Positions 1 to 8,769 of a stretch of DNA of 64,000 nt are shown here, in pieces. This stretch comes from Paracoccaceae bacterium (GTDB lineage Bacteria; Pseudomonadota; Alphaproteobacteria; Rhodobacterales; Rhodobacteraceae): positions 60,969-124,968 of the forward strand of contig JANSXZ010000010.1 of NCBI GenBank assembly GCA_024742705.1, written 5' to 3'. Position 1 is the stretch's first letter; every line of letters begins with the position of its first letter. The notes under the pieces were generated by a model. It was not told the origin of the DNA. It made no database searches and was given only the letters and a program-made list of their open reading frames with translations. A program made the position numbers and the translations under genes.

Positions 1-1
1 T

Positions 2-253
2 CTCAACAAGCTGATGAAGATGCATCGCCAGATGGGCGACATGATGAAAAAGATGGGCAAGATGGGCAAGGGCGGCATGCTCAAACAGGCGATGAAAGGC
101 ATGTTCGGCAAAGGCGGAATGCCAACCGACATGGCCGGCATGGATCCCAAGGCCATCGAGGCGGCGGCGCGCCAGATGGGTGGCAAGATGCCCGGCATGG
201 GCGGTGGCATGGCGTTGCCACCCGGTCTCAGCGGCCTTGGCCGAAAGAAGTGA
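2..253 (+). CDS. ffh: Signal recognition particle protein Ffh, C-terminal end (partial)
   Basis: This is the last 83 residues of a reading frame that enters from the left edge. It is very rich in methionine, glycine and lysine, with repeated KKMGKMGKGG-type and MGGKMPGMGG-type blocks, and ends in LPPGLSGLGRKK. This is the usual tail of the alphaproteobacterial Ffh M domain, which binds signal sequences and 4.5S RNA and targets membrane proteins co-translationally. The GTPase domain lies outside the window. The chorismate mutase, rpsP and trmD genes downstream fit the conserved ffh neighbourhood of Rhodobacterales. The call rests on composition, tail and synteny because no GTPase motif is visible. 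Confidence 0.9.
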   Translation, partial: LNKLMKMHRQMGDMMKKMGKMGKGGMLKQAMKGMFGKGGMPTDMAGMDPKAIEAAARQMGGKMPGMGGGMALPPGLSGLGRKK

Positions 254-279
254 TCGGGCCGCGTCCATGATGTTCCCTT

Positions 280-314
280 CCCTTCATTGTTCCGCAAATA
301 CTCCCGCCGGAGGC
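280..314 (-). repeat. Intergenic short repeat, copy 1
   Basis: A copy of a roughly 33-bp dispersed repeat. On the plus strand it begins CTTCATTGTTCC, continues AAATACTCCCGCCGG and ends AGGC. It lies 27 nt after the ffh stop with its CTTCAT end towards that stop. It differs from copy 2 (near 10,030) at only two central bases. The strand given is the one on which the core reads CCTCCGGCGGGAG. Confidence 0.75.
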
Positions 315-358
315 GTCCGCACGTTCCGCCAGCGCCCGACGGCACGGGCCGCGCACAG

Positions 359-886
359 ATGATGTCCGTCCCCGCTCTCGAAACCCCGCGCCTTCTGCTG
401 CGCGCTCCGGGGCCCGGCGATTTCGCGCCGCTCGCGGCGTTCTACGCCTCCCCGCGGTCGCGTTTTGTCGGCGGCCCGGCCAGCGCCGACCAGACCTGGC
501 GCATGCTCGCCGGCGAAATCGGTCACTGGAGCCTGCGTGGTTTCGGCCGCTGGGCGGTTCAGGAGCGCGCCACCGGCGCAACCGCGGGCATCGTCGGGCT
601 GTGGTATCCCCACGACTGGCCCGAACCGGAAATCGGCTGGGATCTCTTCGATGGATTTCAGGGCCGCGGTTTCGCCACGGAAGCGGCCCGCGCCGCGCGG
701 GATCACGCCTACGACACGCTGGGGTGGACCACGGCGATCAGCCTCGTCGCCGATGGCAACGACGCTTCGGCGGCGGTCGCCGGGCGGCTCGGTGCCCGCC
801 CCGATGGCCGCTTTCGGCACGAACGGTTCGGCGAAATGACGATCTATCGCCATCCCGGCCCCGATGCGCGAAAGGGTGATGCCTGA
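359..886 (+). CDS. GNAT family N-acetyltransferase (RimJ/RimL type), tandem copy A
   Basis: A 175-residue protein of the acetyltransferase_3 subgroup. The N-terminus TPRLLLRAP is the usual first strand, and QGRGFA at residues 101-106 is the acetyl-CoA pyrophosphate-binding motif A. These enzymes transfer acetyl from acetyl-CoA to an amine; the substrate cannot be read here. The frame is open further upstream, but that stretch runs through intergenic repeat copy 1, so I chose the double ATG at 359/362. No convincing Shine-Dalgarno sequence precedes it. Its stop overlaps the next start by one base (TGATG), so the two are probably translationally coupled. The next gene is a clear paralogue. Confidence 0.8.
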   Translation: MMSVPALETPRLLLRAPGPGDFAPLAAFYASPRSRFVGGPASADQTWRMLAGEIGHWSLRGFGRWAVQERATGATAGIVGLWYPHDWPEPEIGWDLFDGFQGRGFATEAARAARDHAYDTLGWTTAISLVADGNDASAAVAGRLGARPDGRFRHERFGEMTIYRHPGPDARKGDA

Positions 887-1488
887 TGCCCACCGCCAAT
901 ATACCGGTTCTGGAAACCCGGCGCCTGATCCTGCGCGGCCCCGAACCGCAGGACTACCCGGATTTCAAGGCCACCTTCACCAGCTACCGCGCCCGCTTCA
1001 TGGGTGGCCCGCTGAACCCCTACGAGGCCTGGATGCTCTATGCCGCGGAAATCGGCCATTGGGCGATCCGCGGCTACGGCATGTGGATGATCCACGACCG
1101 GATCAGCGACGCAACCTACGGCATGGCCGGAGGCTGGAAACCGGCCGGCTGGCCCGAGGCGGAATTGGCCTGGGTGATCTGGCCCGACGCCCAGGGCCGC
1201 GGCATCGCGCTCGAGGCGGCGCATGCCGTGCGCGGCTATTTCTACCGCAACGGATGGCAAGGCATGGTCAGCTACCTCGATCCCAAGAACCTCGACAGCA
1301 TCCGCCTGGCCGAAAGGCTGGGCGCCATCAAGGATCACGCCGCCCCGTCGGTGGATGGCAACGACGCGGTCTACCGGCATCCATCGCCCGCGCAACTCGA
1401 CGGTACGCAACTGGCCCACGGCATCGAAATGGAGATCGGGCACTACACCGACCCCTTGTTCAAACCGAAAGGCTGGGCACTTGACTGA
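886..1488 (+). CDS. GNAT family N-acetyltransferase (RimJ/RimL type), tandem copy B
   Basis: A 200-residue paralogue of the preceding gene. Both share TxRLxLRxP at the start, a GGP block near residue 40, an AxEIGHWxxRGxG segment, and motif A (QGRGIA, residues 103-108). This copy has about 25 extra C-terminal residues. The start overlaps the previous stop by one base. The substrate is unknown, and the pair looks like a local tandem duplication that has diverged substantially. Related enzymes acetylate ribosomal-protein N-termini or small amines, and neither can be distinguished from sequence. It sits inside the ffh-rpsP block and may be co-expressed with it. Confidence 0.82.
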   Translation: MPTANIPVLETRRLILRGPEPQDYPDFKATFTSYRARFMGGPLNPYEAWMLYAAEIGHWAIRGYGMWMIHDRISDATYGMAGGWKPAGWPEAELAWVIWPDAQGRGIALEAAHAVRGYFYRNGWQGMVSYLDPKNLDSIRLAERLGAIKDHAAPSVDGNDAVYRHPSPAQLDGTQLAHGIEMEIGHYTDPLFKPKGWALD

Positions 1489-1548
1489 TCCCGATTTCCC
1501 ACGCTCCGCCACGGCCACCGCCGCTTCCGCCCGAACTGGATTTTCCGC

Positions 1549-1845
1549 ATGACAGACGATGTCACCCGCGCCGCACGGCTTCTCAAGGATCACCGCGCCA
1601 GCATCGACAGGCTGGACGCGATCCTCGTCTACACTCTGGGCGAGCGGTTCAAACACACCCAGGCGGTGGGCAAGCTCAAGGCCGAACACGACCTGCCGCC
1701 GTCTGATCCCGCACGCGAAGCCGCCCAGATTTCGCGGCTCGAGGATCTGGCCCGCCGGGCCGATCTGGACCCCGAATTCGCCAAGGCTTTCCTGAATTTC
1801 ATCATTCAGGAAGTCATCCACCACCACCAGAAACACCAATCCTGA
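1549..1845 (+). CDS. Chorismate mutase (AroQ type)
   Basis: A 98-residue all-helical protein that should convert chorismate to prephenate, the branch point to phenylalanine and tyrosine. The first helix carries the family pattern of an arginine, then [16 protein letters not shown], followed by [12 protein letters not shown], which contains the expected active-site arginine and lysine positions. The length matches monofunctional AroQ enzymes, and no prephenate dehydratase or dehydrogenase domain is fused. It lies between the GNAT pair and rpsP, its common position in Rhodobacterales. The C-terminus is histidine-rich (a [14 protein letters not shown] tail). Confidence 0.88.
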   Translation: MTDDVTRAARLLKDHRASIDRLDAILVYTLGERFKHTQAVGKLKAEHDLPPSDPAREAAQISRLEDLARRADLDPEFAKAFLNFIIQEVIHHHQKHQS

Positions 1846-1906
1846 ACACCATCACAACCGGTCCGGCACAGGCCCGGACCCCACGCCATTCAAAGGAGAA
1901 ACACAA

Positions 1907-2272
1907 ATGGCCATGAAAATCCGTCTTGCCCGCGCAGGTTCGAAGAAGCGTCCGTTCTACCGCATCGTGGCGGCCGACAGCCGGATGCCCCGCGACGGCC
2001 GGTTCCTGGAAAAACTGGGCACCTACAACCCGCTGCTTCCCAAGGACAGCGAAGACCGCGTGAAGATCGATCTTGAGCGCGTGGCCCACTGGATCGGTCA
2101 CGGCGCACAGCCCACCGACCGCGTGGCACGGATGCTGGAAGCGGCCGGCGCCCGCCCCAAGACCGAGCGCAACAACCCCACGAAGGGCGCTCCCGGCAAG
2201 AAAGCCACCGAGCGCGCCGAGGAAAAGGCCGCCAAGGCCGCGGCCGGTGCCGAAGCGGCTTCCGCCGAATAA
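1907..2272 (+). CDS. rpsP: 30S ribosomal protein S16
   Basis: A 121-residue small-subunit assembly protein. The N-terminus [19 protein letters not shown] and the following [14 protein letters not shown] are diagnostic of S16. Beyond the roughly 80-residue core is a lysine/alanine/glutamate-rich tail of about 35 residues, common in alphaproteobacteria. A good ribosome-binding site (AAAGGAGA, near 1893) precedes the ATG. It heads the rpsP-rimM-trmD block involved in 30S maturation and tRNA modification. Confidence 0.97.
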   Translation: MAMKIRLARAGSKKRPFYRIVAADSRMPRDGRFLEKLGTYNPLLPKDSEDRVKIDLERVAHWIGHGAQPTDRVARMLEAAGARPKTERNNPTKGAPGKKATERAEEKAAKAAAGAEAASAE

Positions 2273-2359
2273 CACCGGTGCCGGGCCGGTGGAAACGGGC
2301 GCACCGCCGCCCGCCACCGGCCCGGCATGGCCATCGCACGCTCGCAAGGGAACACAGCC

Positions 2360-2863
2360 ATGCCGGACCTGATCTGCGTCGGCGCCGTCGCCGGATCCTA
2401 TGGGGTTCGCGGCGAGGTTCGCGTAAAAAGTTTCTGCGCCAACCCCGAAGACATTGCCGGCTATAGCCCGCTGCAATCCGAGGACGGGCAACGCCGGTTC
2501 TCTCTGGAGTTGCTGCGCCCGATCAAGGGCGGCTATGTGGCCCGCATCGGCGACATAAGCAGCAAGGAGGCCGCCGACGCGCTGAAGGGGCTGCGCCTGT
2601 TCGCCGCGCGCGGGCAATTGCCATCGCTGCCCGACGACGAATTCTATCACGCGGATCTGATCGGGATGCTGGTTGTCGATACCGGCGGGGCCGAACTGGG
2701 CCGGGTCAAATCGGTGCAGAACCACGGCGCGGGGGATCTGCTCGAGGTGCACGGCGCGGGGCTGCGCGACACGGTTCTGCTGCCCTTCACGGCCGCGATC
2801 GTGCCAACGGTGGACCTGTCGGCGCGGCGCATCGTGGCCGATCCGCCCGACGGGCTGTTCTGA
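2360..2863 (+). CDS. rimM: 16S rRNA processing protein RimM
   Basis: A 167-residue 30S maturation factor that binds S19 and helps late head-domain assembly. The N-terminal half has [19 protein letters not shown], the RimM barrel signature. The C-terminal PRC-barrel-like half has [12 protein letters not shown] and ends [14 protein letters not shown]. I chose the ATG at 2360, preceded by AAGGGA, over an in-frame ATG at 2327 that lacks a ribosome-binding site and lengthens the conserved N-terminus. It lies between rpsP and trmD, one base before trmD. Confidence 0.95.
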   Translation: MPDLICVGAVAGSYGVRGEVRVKSFCANPEDIAGYSPLQSEDGQRRFSLELLRPIKGGYVARIGDISSKEAADALKGLRLFAARGQLPSLPDDEFYHADLIGMLVVDTGGAELGRVKSVQNHGAGDLLEVHGAGLRDTVLLPFTAAIVPTVDLSARRIVADPPDGLF

Positions 2864-2864
2864 C

Positions 2865-3698
2865 ATGACCGATACCCCCAAACCGGCACGCGCCCTGGGC
2901 CGCAAGGCGATCCGGCCCAGCCTGGTGCCGCGCGCCCTGATGACCGACGTGCCCGATCTGCACGGCGTCTGGAAAGCCCAGGTGATCACGCTGTTTCCCG
3001 CGGCCTTCCCGGGCCTGCTGGGCGAAAGCCTGACCGGCAAGGCCTTGCAGGACGGCCTCTGGCAGTTGGAAACGCTGGATTTGCGGGCGCATGGTATCGG
3101 CCGCCATCGCAATGTCGATGACACGCCCGCCGGCGGCGGCGCGGGCATGGTTCTGCGCGCCGATGTCCTGGGCGCCGCGATAGATGCCGCGCAGGCCGGA
3201 ACCGCATCCGCAACCGGCTCGGGCGGCAACCGCCCGCTGATCTATCTGTCGCCGCGTGGCCGCCCGATGACACAGGCCCTGATGCAGACGCTGGCGCGCG
3301 CCGATGGCGTGACGCTGATCTGCGGCCGTTTCGAAGGCGTCGATGAACGCGTGCTGTCCCATTATGGTGCGCAGGAGGTATCGTTGGGCGATTTCGTCCT
3401 GACCGGCGGGGAAATCGCCGCGATGGCGCTGATCGATGCAACCGTGCGGCTGATCCCCGGCGTGCTGGGCAACCAGGCCTCGACCGCCGAGGAAAGCTTT
3501 TCGGACGGGTTGCTGGAGCATCCGCAGTACACCCGCCCGGCGGAATGGCGCGGCCAGACGATTCCCGACGTCCTGATGTCCGGCCACCACGGCGAAATAG
3601 CGAAATGGCGGCGCGCGCAGGCCGAAGCGCTGACCCGCGCGCGCCGGCCCGACCTGTGGCGCGCGCATCTCGCACGCCACGACGACAACGACACCTGA
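2865..3698 (+). CDS. trmD: tRNA (guanine-N1)-methyltransferase
   Basis: A 277-residue SPOUT-class enzyme that methylates G37 of tRNAs with a G at position 36, preventing frameshifting. The trefoil-knot motifs are intact: YLSPRGRP (about 127-134), GRFEGVDER (154-162) and [11 protein letters not shown] (173-183). Relative to shorter family members there is an N-terminal extension of about 35 residues before [11 protein letters not shown]. An internal ATG at 2940 would give a shorter form, but the start at 2865, one base after the rimM stop, suits coupling. A perfect 16-bp GC palindrome follows the stop. Confidence 0.95.
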   Translation: MTDTPKPARALGRKAIRPSLVPRALMTDVPDLHGVWKAQVITLFPAAFPGLLGESLTGKALQDGLWQLETLDLRAHGIGRHRNVDDTPAGGGAGMVLRADVLGAAIDAAQAGTASATGSGGNRPLIYLSPRGRPMTQALMQTLARADGVTLICGRFEGVDERVLSHYGAQEVSLGDFVLTGGEIAAMALIDATVRLIPGVLGNQASTAEESFSDGLLEHPQYTRPAEWRGQTIPDVLMSGHHGEIAKWRRAQAEALTRARRPDLWRAHLARHDDNDT

Positions 3699-3700
3699 AC

Positions 3701-3716
3701 CGCGCCGCGCGGCGCG
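3701..3716. repeat. Perfect 16-bp GC palindrome after trmD
   Basis: CGCGCCGCGCGGCGCG is self-complementary and starts two bases after the trmD stop codon. It could fold in RNA only with a minimal loop and has no T-run, so it is not a classical terminator. It may mark the end of the trmD transcript before the separate rplS promoter. Confidence 0.4.
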
Positions 3717-3724
3717 AATCGGGC

Positions 3725-3753
3725 TTGATCGGGCGCGGATTCCCCCCTATACG
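3725..3753 (+). promoter_or_regulatory. Candidate sigma-70-type promoter for rplS-rpmE
   Basis: TTGATC (3725-3730) and TATACG (3748-3753) are separated by exactly 17 bases, a good match to a housekeeping promoter. The site lies in the 266-base gap between trmD and rplS, about 210 bases before the rplS start, leaving a long 5' leader. I see no named L19 leader structure in it. Confidence 0.4.
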
Positions 3754-3964
3754 GCGCGCATCCGCCGTGTCCTTGGGCATTGCGGACGCTTTCGGCGTGG
3801 TTATTCGGCAGGGTCGCTTCACCCCACCCGCAGCCTCCGGCAAGCATGAGAAAATCGGTCGTTCCTACCTCTGGCGGGCTGCTTCTGCGGGACCCGACGA
3901 AGACCAAGAGCTCTGGGCGCGCGCACATCTTCGTGGATCAACCACGAGCATCAGGAGAATTGCG

Positions 3965-4348
3965 ATGGATCTGATCGCGCAACTCGAGGCCGAGCAAATC
4001 GCCGCCCTCGGCAAGGACATTCCCGATTTCAAGGCCGGCGACACCATCCGTGTCGGCTATAAGGTCACCGAAGGCACCCGCACCCGTGTGCAGAACTACG
4101 AAGGCGTGTGCATTTCGCGCCGGGGCGGCGCGGGCATCGCCGCGGCATTCACGGTGCGCAAGATTTCGTTTGGCGAAGGTGTAGAGCGGATGTTCCCGCT
4201 GCATTCGACCAACATCGACAGCATCACGGTGGTGCGTCGCGGCCGTGTGCGCCGCGCCAAGCTGTACTACCTGCGCAGCCGCCGGGGCAAGTCGGCCCGC
4301 ATCAGCGAAGACACCAACTACAAGCCGCTTGCCGGCGCCAAGGCGTAA
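3965..4348 (+). CDS. rplS: 50S ribosomal protein L19
   Basis: A 127-residue large-subunit protein at the 30S-50S interface. Diagnostic segments are [31 protein letters not shown], and [20 protein letters not shown]. The frame stays open far upstream, but AGGAG at 3954-3958 sets the ATG at 3965, matching the family N-terminus [11 protein letters not shown]. rpmE follows after 11 bases. A promoter-like pair lies in the upstream gap. Confidence 0.97.
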   Translation: MDLIAQLEAEQIAALGKDIPDFKAGDTIRVGYKVTEGTRTRVQNYEGVCISRRGGAGIAAAFTVRKISFGEGVERMFPLHSTNIDSITVVRRGRVRRAKLYYLRSRRGKSARISEDTNYKPLAGAKA

Positions 4349-4359
4349 GGACCGGACCG

Positions 4360-4581
4360 ATGAAAAAAGACACGCATCCCGATTACCACATCATCGACGT
4401 CAAGATGACCGATGGCACCGTGTTTCAGATGAAATCGACCTGGGGCAAGGAAGGCGATACCCTGTCGCTGGACATCGACCCGACCGTGCACCCCGCATGG
4501 ACCGGCGGCGGCTCGCGCCTGCTGGACACCGGCGGCCGGGTCTCCAAGTTCAAGAAGAAGTACGAAGGCTTGGGTTTCTGA
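4360..4581 (+). CDS. rpmE: 50S ribosomal protein L31 (zinc-independent form)
   Basis: A 73-residue L31. The start [19 protein letters not shown] and the end [16 protein letters not shown] are typical of alphaproteobacterial L31. The protein has no cysteine, so the zinc-binding site of E. coli RpmE is absent and this is a C-minus form. It is co-transcribed with rplS (11-base gap) and followed by a strong intrinsic terminator. Confidence 0.95.
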   Translation: MKKDTHPDYHIIDVKMTDGTVFQMKSTWGKEGDTLSLDIDPTVHPAWTGGGSRLLDTGGRVSKFKKKYEGLGF

Positions 4582-4606
4582 TCCACCGCTCTCGTGTATT
4601 GCATCG

Positions 4607-4632
4607 GGCCGCCCTTTCGGGGCGGCCTTTTT
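4607..4632 (+). terminator. Intrinsic terminator after rpmE
   Basis: Stem GGCCGCCC / GGGCGGCC (8 bp, 4607-4614 with 4620-4627), loop TTTCG, followed by TTTTT (4628-4632). It ends the rplS-rpmE transcript. Confidence 0.9.
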
Positions 4633-4692
4633 CGTTTGCGCCCACGCCGGACAGACGCAACACTGGCTCAGAACCTTTGGAGAGAAACGCCG

Positions 4693-5856
4693 ATGGCCAT
4701 TATCAACCGGATCGCGGGTTTCGCCGATGACATGACAGAATGGCGCCGGCACCTTCATGCGCACCCCGAACTGGGGTTCGACTGCACGGAAACCGCCGCC
4801 TTTGTCGCCGAACGGTTGCGCGCCTTCGGGGTCGACGAGATCCACGAAGGCATCGCGCGGACCGGTCTGGTGGCGATCATCGAAGGGTCGGCGCCGGGCC
4901 CGACCATCGGCTTGCGTGCCGATATGGATGCGCTGCCGATCACCGAAGCGACTGGCGCGGCCCATGCATCGACGCGCCCGGGCAACATGCACGCCTGCGG
5001 CCGCGACGGCCACACCACGATGTTGCTGGGCGCGGCGCGCTACCTGGCCGAAACACGGCGGTTTTCCGGGCGCGTCGCGCTGATCTTTCAGCCCGCCGAA
5101 GAGGCCGGAAACGGCGGCGAGGCGATGTGCGACGCCGGTATTCTGGACAATTTCGAAATCTCGCAGGTCTTTGCGCTGCACACCTCTCCCGGCCACGAGC
5201 AAGGCACGTTTCACACCTGTGCGGGGCCGATCATGGCCGCGGTGGACGAATTCGAAATCCTGATCGAAGGGTTGGGCGGGCACGGCGCATTTCCCTTCCG
5301 CACCCGTGATCCGGTGGCCGGGGCGCTGCAACTGGGCCAGGCCTTGCAGACAATCGTCGCGCGCAACGTCGATTCCGGCGCCAATGCGGTTCTGTCGCTG
5401 ACACAGATCCACACCGGCAGCACCCACAACGTGGTGCCCGAAAACGCCAGGCTGGGCGGCACCATCCGCACCTATGAGCCGCAGGTGCGCCAGACCGTTC
5501 TGAACCGGGTGCGCGAAATCTGCGATGGCATCGGCACCGCGATGAACCTGACCGTGACGGTTCGGTTTCCGGAATCCCTGCCGCCCACTGTCAACGATCC
5601 CGACGCCACCGCCTTTGCCACGGCGGTGGCGCGCGATCTGGCCGGGCCGGGCAAGGTTTCGGACACGCTGGCGCCGCGTCCGGGCGGCGAGGATTTTTCC
5701 TTCATGCTGGAACGGCGGCCCGGCGCCTTCGTGTTCATCGGGCAGGGCGAAGGCCCTTTCGTGCACGACCCCGCCTTCGACTTCAATGACGAGATCGCGC
5801 CTTTGGGTGCGTCTTACTTCGCCCGCCTCGTGGAAACCGCCCAACCTCTTGCGTGA
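4693..5856 (+). CDS. M20D-family amidohydrolase with a substituted metal ligand
   Basis: A 387-residue homologue of hippurate hydrolase and IAA-amino-acid hydrolases, which cleave N-acyl or aryl amino acids with a di-metal centre. HLHAHPELGF, LRADMDALPI, the glutamates of PAEEAGNGG (near 136-137) and ALHTSPG (His163) are present. The usual HACGHDGH motif reads HACGRDGH, so the histidine two residues after Cys102 is Arg104 (codon CGC). In characterised M20D enzymes that histidine binds metal, so activity may be changed or lost. The fold is otherwise complete, with the dimerisation lid and late GGEDFSFM. The start at 4693 follows GGAGAG. Confidence 0.85.
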   Translation: MAIINRIAGFADDMTEWRRHLHAHPELGFDCTETAAFVAERLRAFGVDEIHEGIARTGLVAIIEGSAPGPTIGLRADMDALPITEATGAAHASTRPGNMHACGRDGHTTMLLGAARYLAETRRFSGRVALIFQPAEEAGNGGEAMCDAGILDNFEISQVFALHTSPGHEQGTFHTCAGPIMAAVDEFEILIEGLGGHGAFPFRTRDPVAGALQLGQALQTIVARNVDSGANAVLSLTQIHTGSTHNVVPENARLGGTIRTYEPQVRQTVLNRVREICDGIGTAMNLTVTVRFPESLPPTVNDPDATAFATAVARDLAGPGKVSDTLAPRPGGEDFSFMLERRPGAFVFIGQGEGPFVHDPAFDFNDEIAPLGASYFARLVETAQPLA

Positions 5857-5936
5857 ACGCTTTTCTTACGCGCAGCCCCCAAATATAGTGTCCGACGCAG
5901 GCACCAACCAGACCTGTGTAATCTGAGGGTCATGGC

Positions 5937-6746
5937 ATGGCGCATATAATCGTCGTCGGCAATGAAAAGGGCGGTGCCGGAAAATCGACCGTGTCCATGC
6001 ATGTGGCCAGCGCGCTGGCACGGCTGGGCCATCGGATCGGATGCCTCGACCTGGACCTGCGCCAACGCAGCCTGGGCCGCTACATGGAAAACCGGCAGGC
6101 CTATATGGCAAAATCCGGGCTGGACCTGCCGCAGGTCAACTGCATTGACCTGCCTGAAATCGACACCGCGGACCTGAAACCAGGTGAAAACATCTTCGAT
6201 GTCCGGCTGTCCGCCGCCGTCGGTCTGCTGGAGGCCGACAACGATTTCATCCTGATCGACTGTCCCGGCTCGCACACCCGGCTCAGCCAGGTGGCCCATT
6301 CGCTGGCCGATACGCTGATCACACCGCTGAACGACAGCTTTGTCGATTTCGATCTGCTGGCCCGCACCGACGAACAGGGCGAAAAGATCCTCGGGCCATC
6401 GGTCTATTCCGAAATGGTATGGAACGCGCGCCAGTTGCGCGCGCAGGCCGGTCTGAAACCGATCGACTGGATCGTGATCCGCAACCGGCTGGGCACCCAG
6501 CGGATGGTGAACAAGCAAAAGATGGAGCGCGTGGTCAAGGCGCTGTCGTCACGCATCGGGTTTCGCGTGGCACCGGGGTTTTCCGAACGGGTGGTGTTTC
6601 GCGAATTGTTCCCCCGCGGGCTGACGCTTCTGGATCTGCGCGACGTTGGTGTCAAACAGCTCAATATCTCCAACATCGCCGCCCGTCAGGAGCTGCGCGA
6701 CATGATCAAGGCGCTGCGCCTGCCGGGGGTCGAGGTCACGTTCTGA
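5937..6746 (+). CDS. mipZ: Division-plane positioning ATPase MipZ (ParA family)
   Basis: A 269-residue ParA/MinD-like ATPase. GNEKGGAGKS (residues 8-17) is the deviant Walker A motif, followed by CLDLDLRQRSLGRYMENR, characteristic of MipZ. In Caulobacter, MipZ forms a gradient from the ParB-bound pole, inhibits FtsZ polymerisation and so places the division site at midcell. The length and the lack of an adjacent parB fit MipZ better than plasmid ParA. Its 3' end overlaps the convergent marR-type gene by 11 bases. Confidence 0.9.
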   Translation: MAHIIVVGNEKGGAGKSTVSMHVASALARLGHRIGCLDLDLRQRSLGRYMENRQAYMAKSGLDLPQVNCIDLPEIDTADLKPGENIFDVRLSAAVGLLEADNDFILIDCPGSHTRLSQVAHSLADTLITPLNDSFVDFDLLARTDEQGEKILGPSVYSEMVWNARQLRAQAGLKPIDWIVIRNRLGTQRMVNKQKMERVVKALSSRIGFRVAPGFSERVVFRELFPRGLTLLDLRDVGVKQLNISNIAARQELRDMIKALRLPGVEVTF

Positions 6747-7203
6747 TCCGCGCCGCACCTGTCGGCCCGCCCTCGGCGGCAAGGCGGCGGAGCAACCGGC
6801 GCAGCATTTCGGTTTCGCCGGCGCTGAACCCCGCGGTCAGTTCCGCATCATAGCGTTGCGCCACCGCCCGCAGATCGCGGTAGGCCGCCGCCCCCGCCGC
6901 CGTCAGGCTCAGGTGTTCGGACCGTCGGTCGCCGGTGTCACGCACGCGTTGCAGAAACCGCCGCTCCTGCAGACGGGCAACCGCGCGGCTGACCTTGGTC
7001 TTGTGGATCTGCGCGCGCGCGCCGATCTCCTTGGCCGTCAGCGCACCGTAGATGCCAAGGTGAAACAGCACCCGCCATTCGGTGCGCAGCATCCCGTAGC
7101 GCCCCTTGTAGATCTTCTGGAAGTCCAGGCTGCTGCGTTCCGCCGCCTGATTCAAGAGGTAGGGCAGAAACGCCTGAAGATCAAAATCGCTTTCGCCATG
7201 CAT
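6736..7203 (-). CDS. MarR-family transcriptional regulator of the homogentisate operon
   Basis: A 155-residue winged-helix regulator. The DNA-binding region has ALTAKEIGARAQIHKTKVSRA (recognition helix) followed by RDTGDRRSEHLSLTAAG, the MarR wing with its conserved DxR. It is divergent from hmgA with a 71-base gap carrying an inverted repeat, so it most likely represses hmgA and its own gene until an aromatic intermediate binds. I placed the start at 7203, preceded on this strand by GGAGGAAAAAC; the frame extends 19 residues further without support. Confidence 0.85.
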   Translation of the reverse strand: MHGESDFDLQAFLPYLLNQAAERSSLDFQKIYKGRYGMLRTEWRVLFHLGIYGALTAKEIGARAQIHKTKVSRAVARLQERRFLQRVRDTGDRRSEHLSLTAAGAAAYRDLRAVAQRYDAELTAGFSAGETEMLRRLLRRLAAEGGPTGAARIRT

Positions 7204-7226
7204 GTTTTTCCTCCGCAAGCCGTTGT

Positions 7227-7244
7227 TAGTTACAAAATCAACTA
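7227..7244. promoter_or_regulatory. Candidate MarR operator between the regulator and hmgA
   Basis: TAGTT (7227-7231) and AACTA (7240-7244) form an inverted repeat around ACAAAATC in an AT-rich patch of an otherwise GC-rich region. Position midway in the divergent gap and the 18-base length suit a MarR dimer. Confidence 0.5.
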
Positions 7245-7274
7245 TTAACAGCAAGAGCAACAGGGGAGGATGCC

Positions 7275-8636
7275 ATGAACCGCCAGACCAGACCGCACAG
7301 CTTTACGCAGGCCGCGACCCCGACAGGTACGGCACCCGGCTATATGCCCGGCTTTGGCAACGACTTCGAAACCGAAGCTCTGCCCGGCGCCCTGCCGCAG
7401 GGCATGAACAGCCCCCAGAAATGCAACTATGGGCTTTATGGCGAACAGCTTTCGGGCACTGCCTTCACCGCGCCCAGCCACCAGAACGAACGCACCTGGT
7501 GCTACCGCATCCGCCCGTCGGTGAAACACACGCACCGCTTCGCGAAGATCGAGATGCCCTATTGGAAGTCCGCGCCGCATGTGGATCCCGATGTGATCAG
7601 CCTGGGCCAGTACCGTTGGGATCCGGTGCCCCACGCGCAGGCCGAAACCACCTGGTTGACCGGCATGCGCACCATGACCACCGCCGGCGATGTCAACACG
7701 CAGGTCGGCATGGCCAGCCACATCTACCTCGTCACCCAATCCATGCAGGATGCCTATTTCTATTCCGCCGACAGCGAATTGCTGGTGGTCCCGCAAGAGG
7801 GGCGCCTGCGGTTCTGCACGGAACTGGGCCTGATAGATCTCGAACCCAAGGAAATCGCAATCCTGCCGCGCGGCCTTGTCTACCGGGTCGAGGTGCTTGA
7901 AGGGCCTTGCCGGGGCTTTGTCTGCGAGAACTACGGCCAGAAGTTCGAACTGCCCGGCCGCGGCCCGATCGGCGCGAACTGCATGGCAAACCGCCGCGAC
8001 TTCAAGACACCGGTCGCCGCCTTCGAGGACCGCGATGTGCCGTCCACGCTGACGATCAAATGGTGTGGGCAGTTCCACGAAACCCGCATCGGCCATTCGC
8101 CTCTCGACGTGGTGGCATGGCATGGCAATTACGCACCGGTAAAATACGATCTGCGCACCTATTGCCCGGTGGGCGCGGTGCTGTTCGATCATCCCGATCC
8201 GTCGATCTTCACGGTGCTCACCGCGCCGTCCGGCGTCGAAGGCACCGCAAACATAGATTTCGTGCTGTTCCGCGAACGCTGGATGGTCGCCGAAGACACA
8301 TTCCGCCCGCCCTGGTACCACAAGAACGTGATGTCCGAACTGATGGGCAATATCTACGGCCAGTATGACGCCAAGCCAAAGGGCTTTGTGCCCGGCGGGA
8401 TGAGCCTGCACAACATGATGCTGCCGCACGGGCCCGACAAGACCGCCTTCGAAGGCGCGTCCAACGCCGATCTGCGGGCCGAAAAGCTCGACAACACCAT
8501 GTCGTTCATGTTCGAAACCCGCTTCCCGCAGCACCTCACCGCCTTCGCCGCAAACGAGGCGCCGCTTCAGGACGATTACATCGACTGCTGGACCGACATA
8601 GAAAAGAAATTCGACGGTACCCCCGGCAAGAAATAG
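7275..8636 (+). CDS. hmgA: Homogentisate 1,2-dioxygenase
   Basis: A 453-residue non-haem iron dioxygenase that opens the ring of homogentisate to 4-maleylacetoacetate, the central step of tyrosine and phenylalanine breakdown. [20 protein letters not shown] at the N-terminus is diagnostic. The iron ligands align as His349 and Glu355 in [15 protein letters not shown] and His385 in MLPHGPD. The length equals the family norm. It is the first gene of the catabolic operon. An inverted repeat (TGCAGGC/GCCTGCA, 8646-8668) follows the stop and may attenuate transcription before fahA. Confidence 0.97.
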   Translation: MNRQTRPHSFTQAATPTGTAPGYMPGFGNDFETEALPGALPQGMNSPQKCNYGLYGEQLSGTAFTAPSHQNERTWCYRIRPSVKHTHRFAKIEMPYWKSAPHVDPDVISLGQYRWDPVPHAQAETTWLTGMRTMTTAGDVNTQVGMASHIYLVTQSMQDAYFYSADSELLVVPQEGRLRFCTELGLIDLEPKEIAILPRGLVYRVEVLEGPCRGFVCENYGQKFELPGRGPIGANCMANRRDFKTPVAAFEDRDVPSTLTIKWCGQFHETRIGHSPLDVVAWHGNYAPVKYDLRTYCPVGAVLFDHPDPSIFTVLTAPSGVEGTANIDFVLFRERWMVAEDTFRPPWYHKNVMSELMGNIYGQYDAKPKGFVPGGMSLHNMMLPHGPDKTAFEGASNADLRAEKLDNTMSFMFETRFPQHLTAFAANEAPLQDDYIDCWTDIEKKFDGTPGKK

Positions 8637-8769
8637 GTTGCGCGATGCAGGCTGTCCCGGCGCCTGCACCGGCCGGTTCCAAAAGGGTCGGCGCCGCAGC
8701 CCTTTCCACCCATTGCCCCGCCACCACCGGTTCCCGCGCCACGCCGCATTAGTTTCCAAAGGAACGACC

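Noticed and set aside
1814..3843. Long antisense frames opposite rpsP, rimM and trmD
   Set aside because: GC-rich third positions create long open shadows; their translations are low-complexity Arg/Ala/Gly/Pro and lack motifs.
3545..3964. Open frame continuing upstream of rplS for about 140 codons
   Set aside because: It overlaps trmD and has no conserved sequence; a clear ribosome-binding site and the L19 N-terminus fix the start at 3965.
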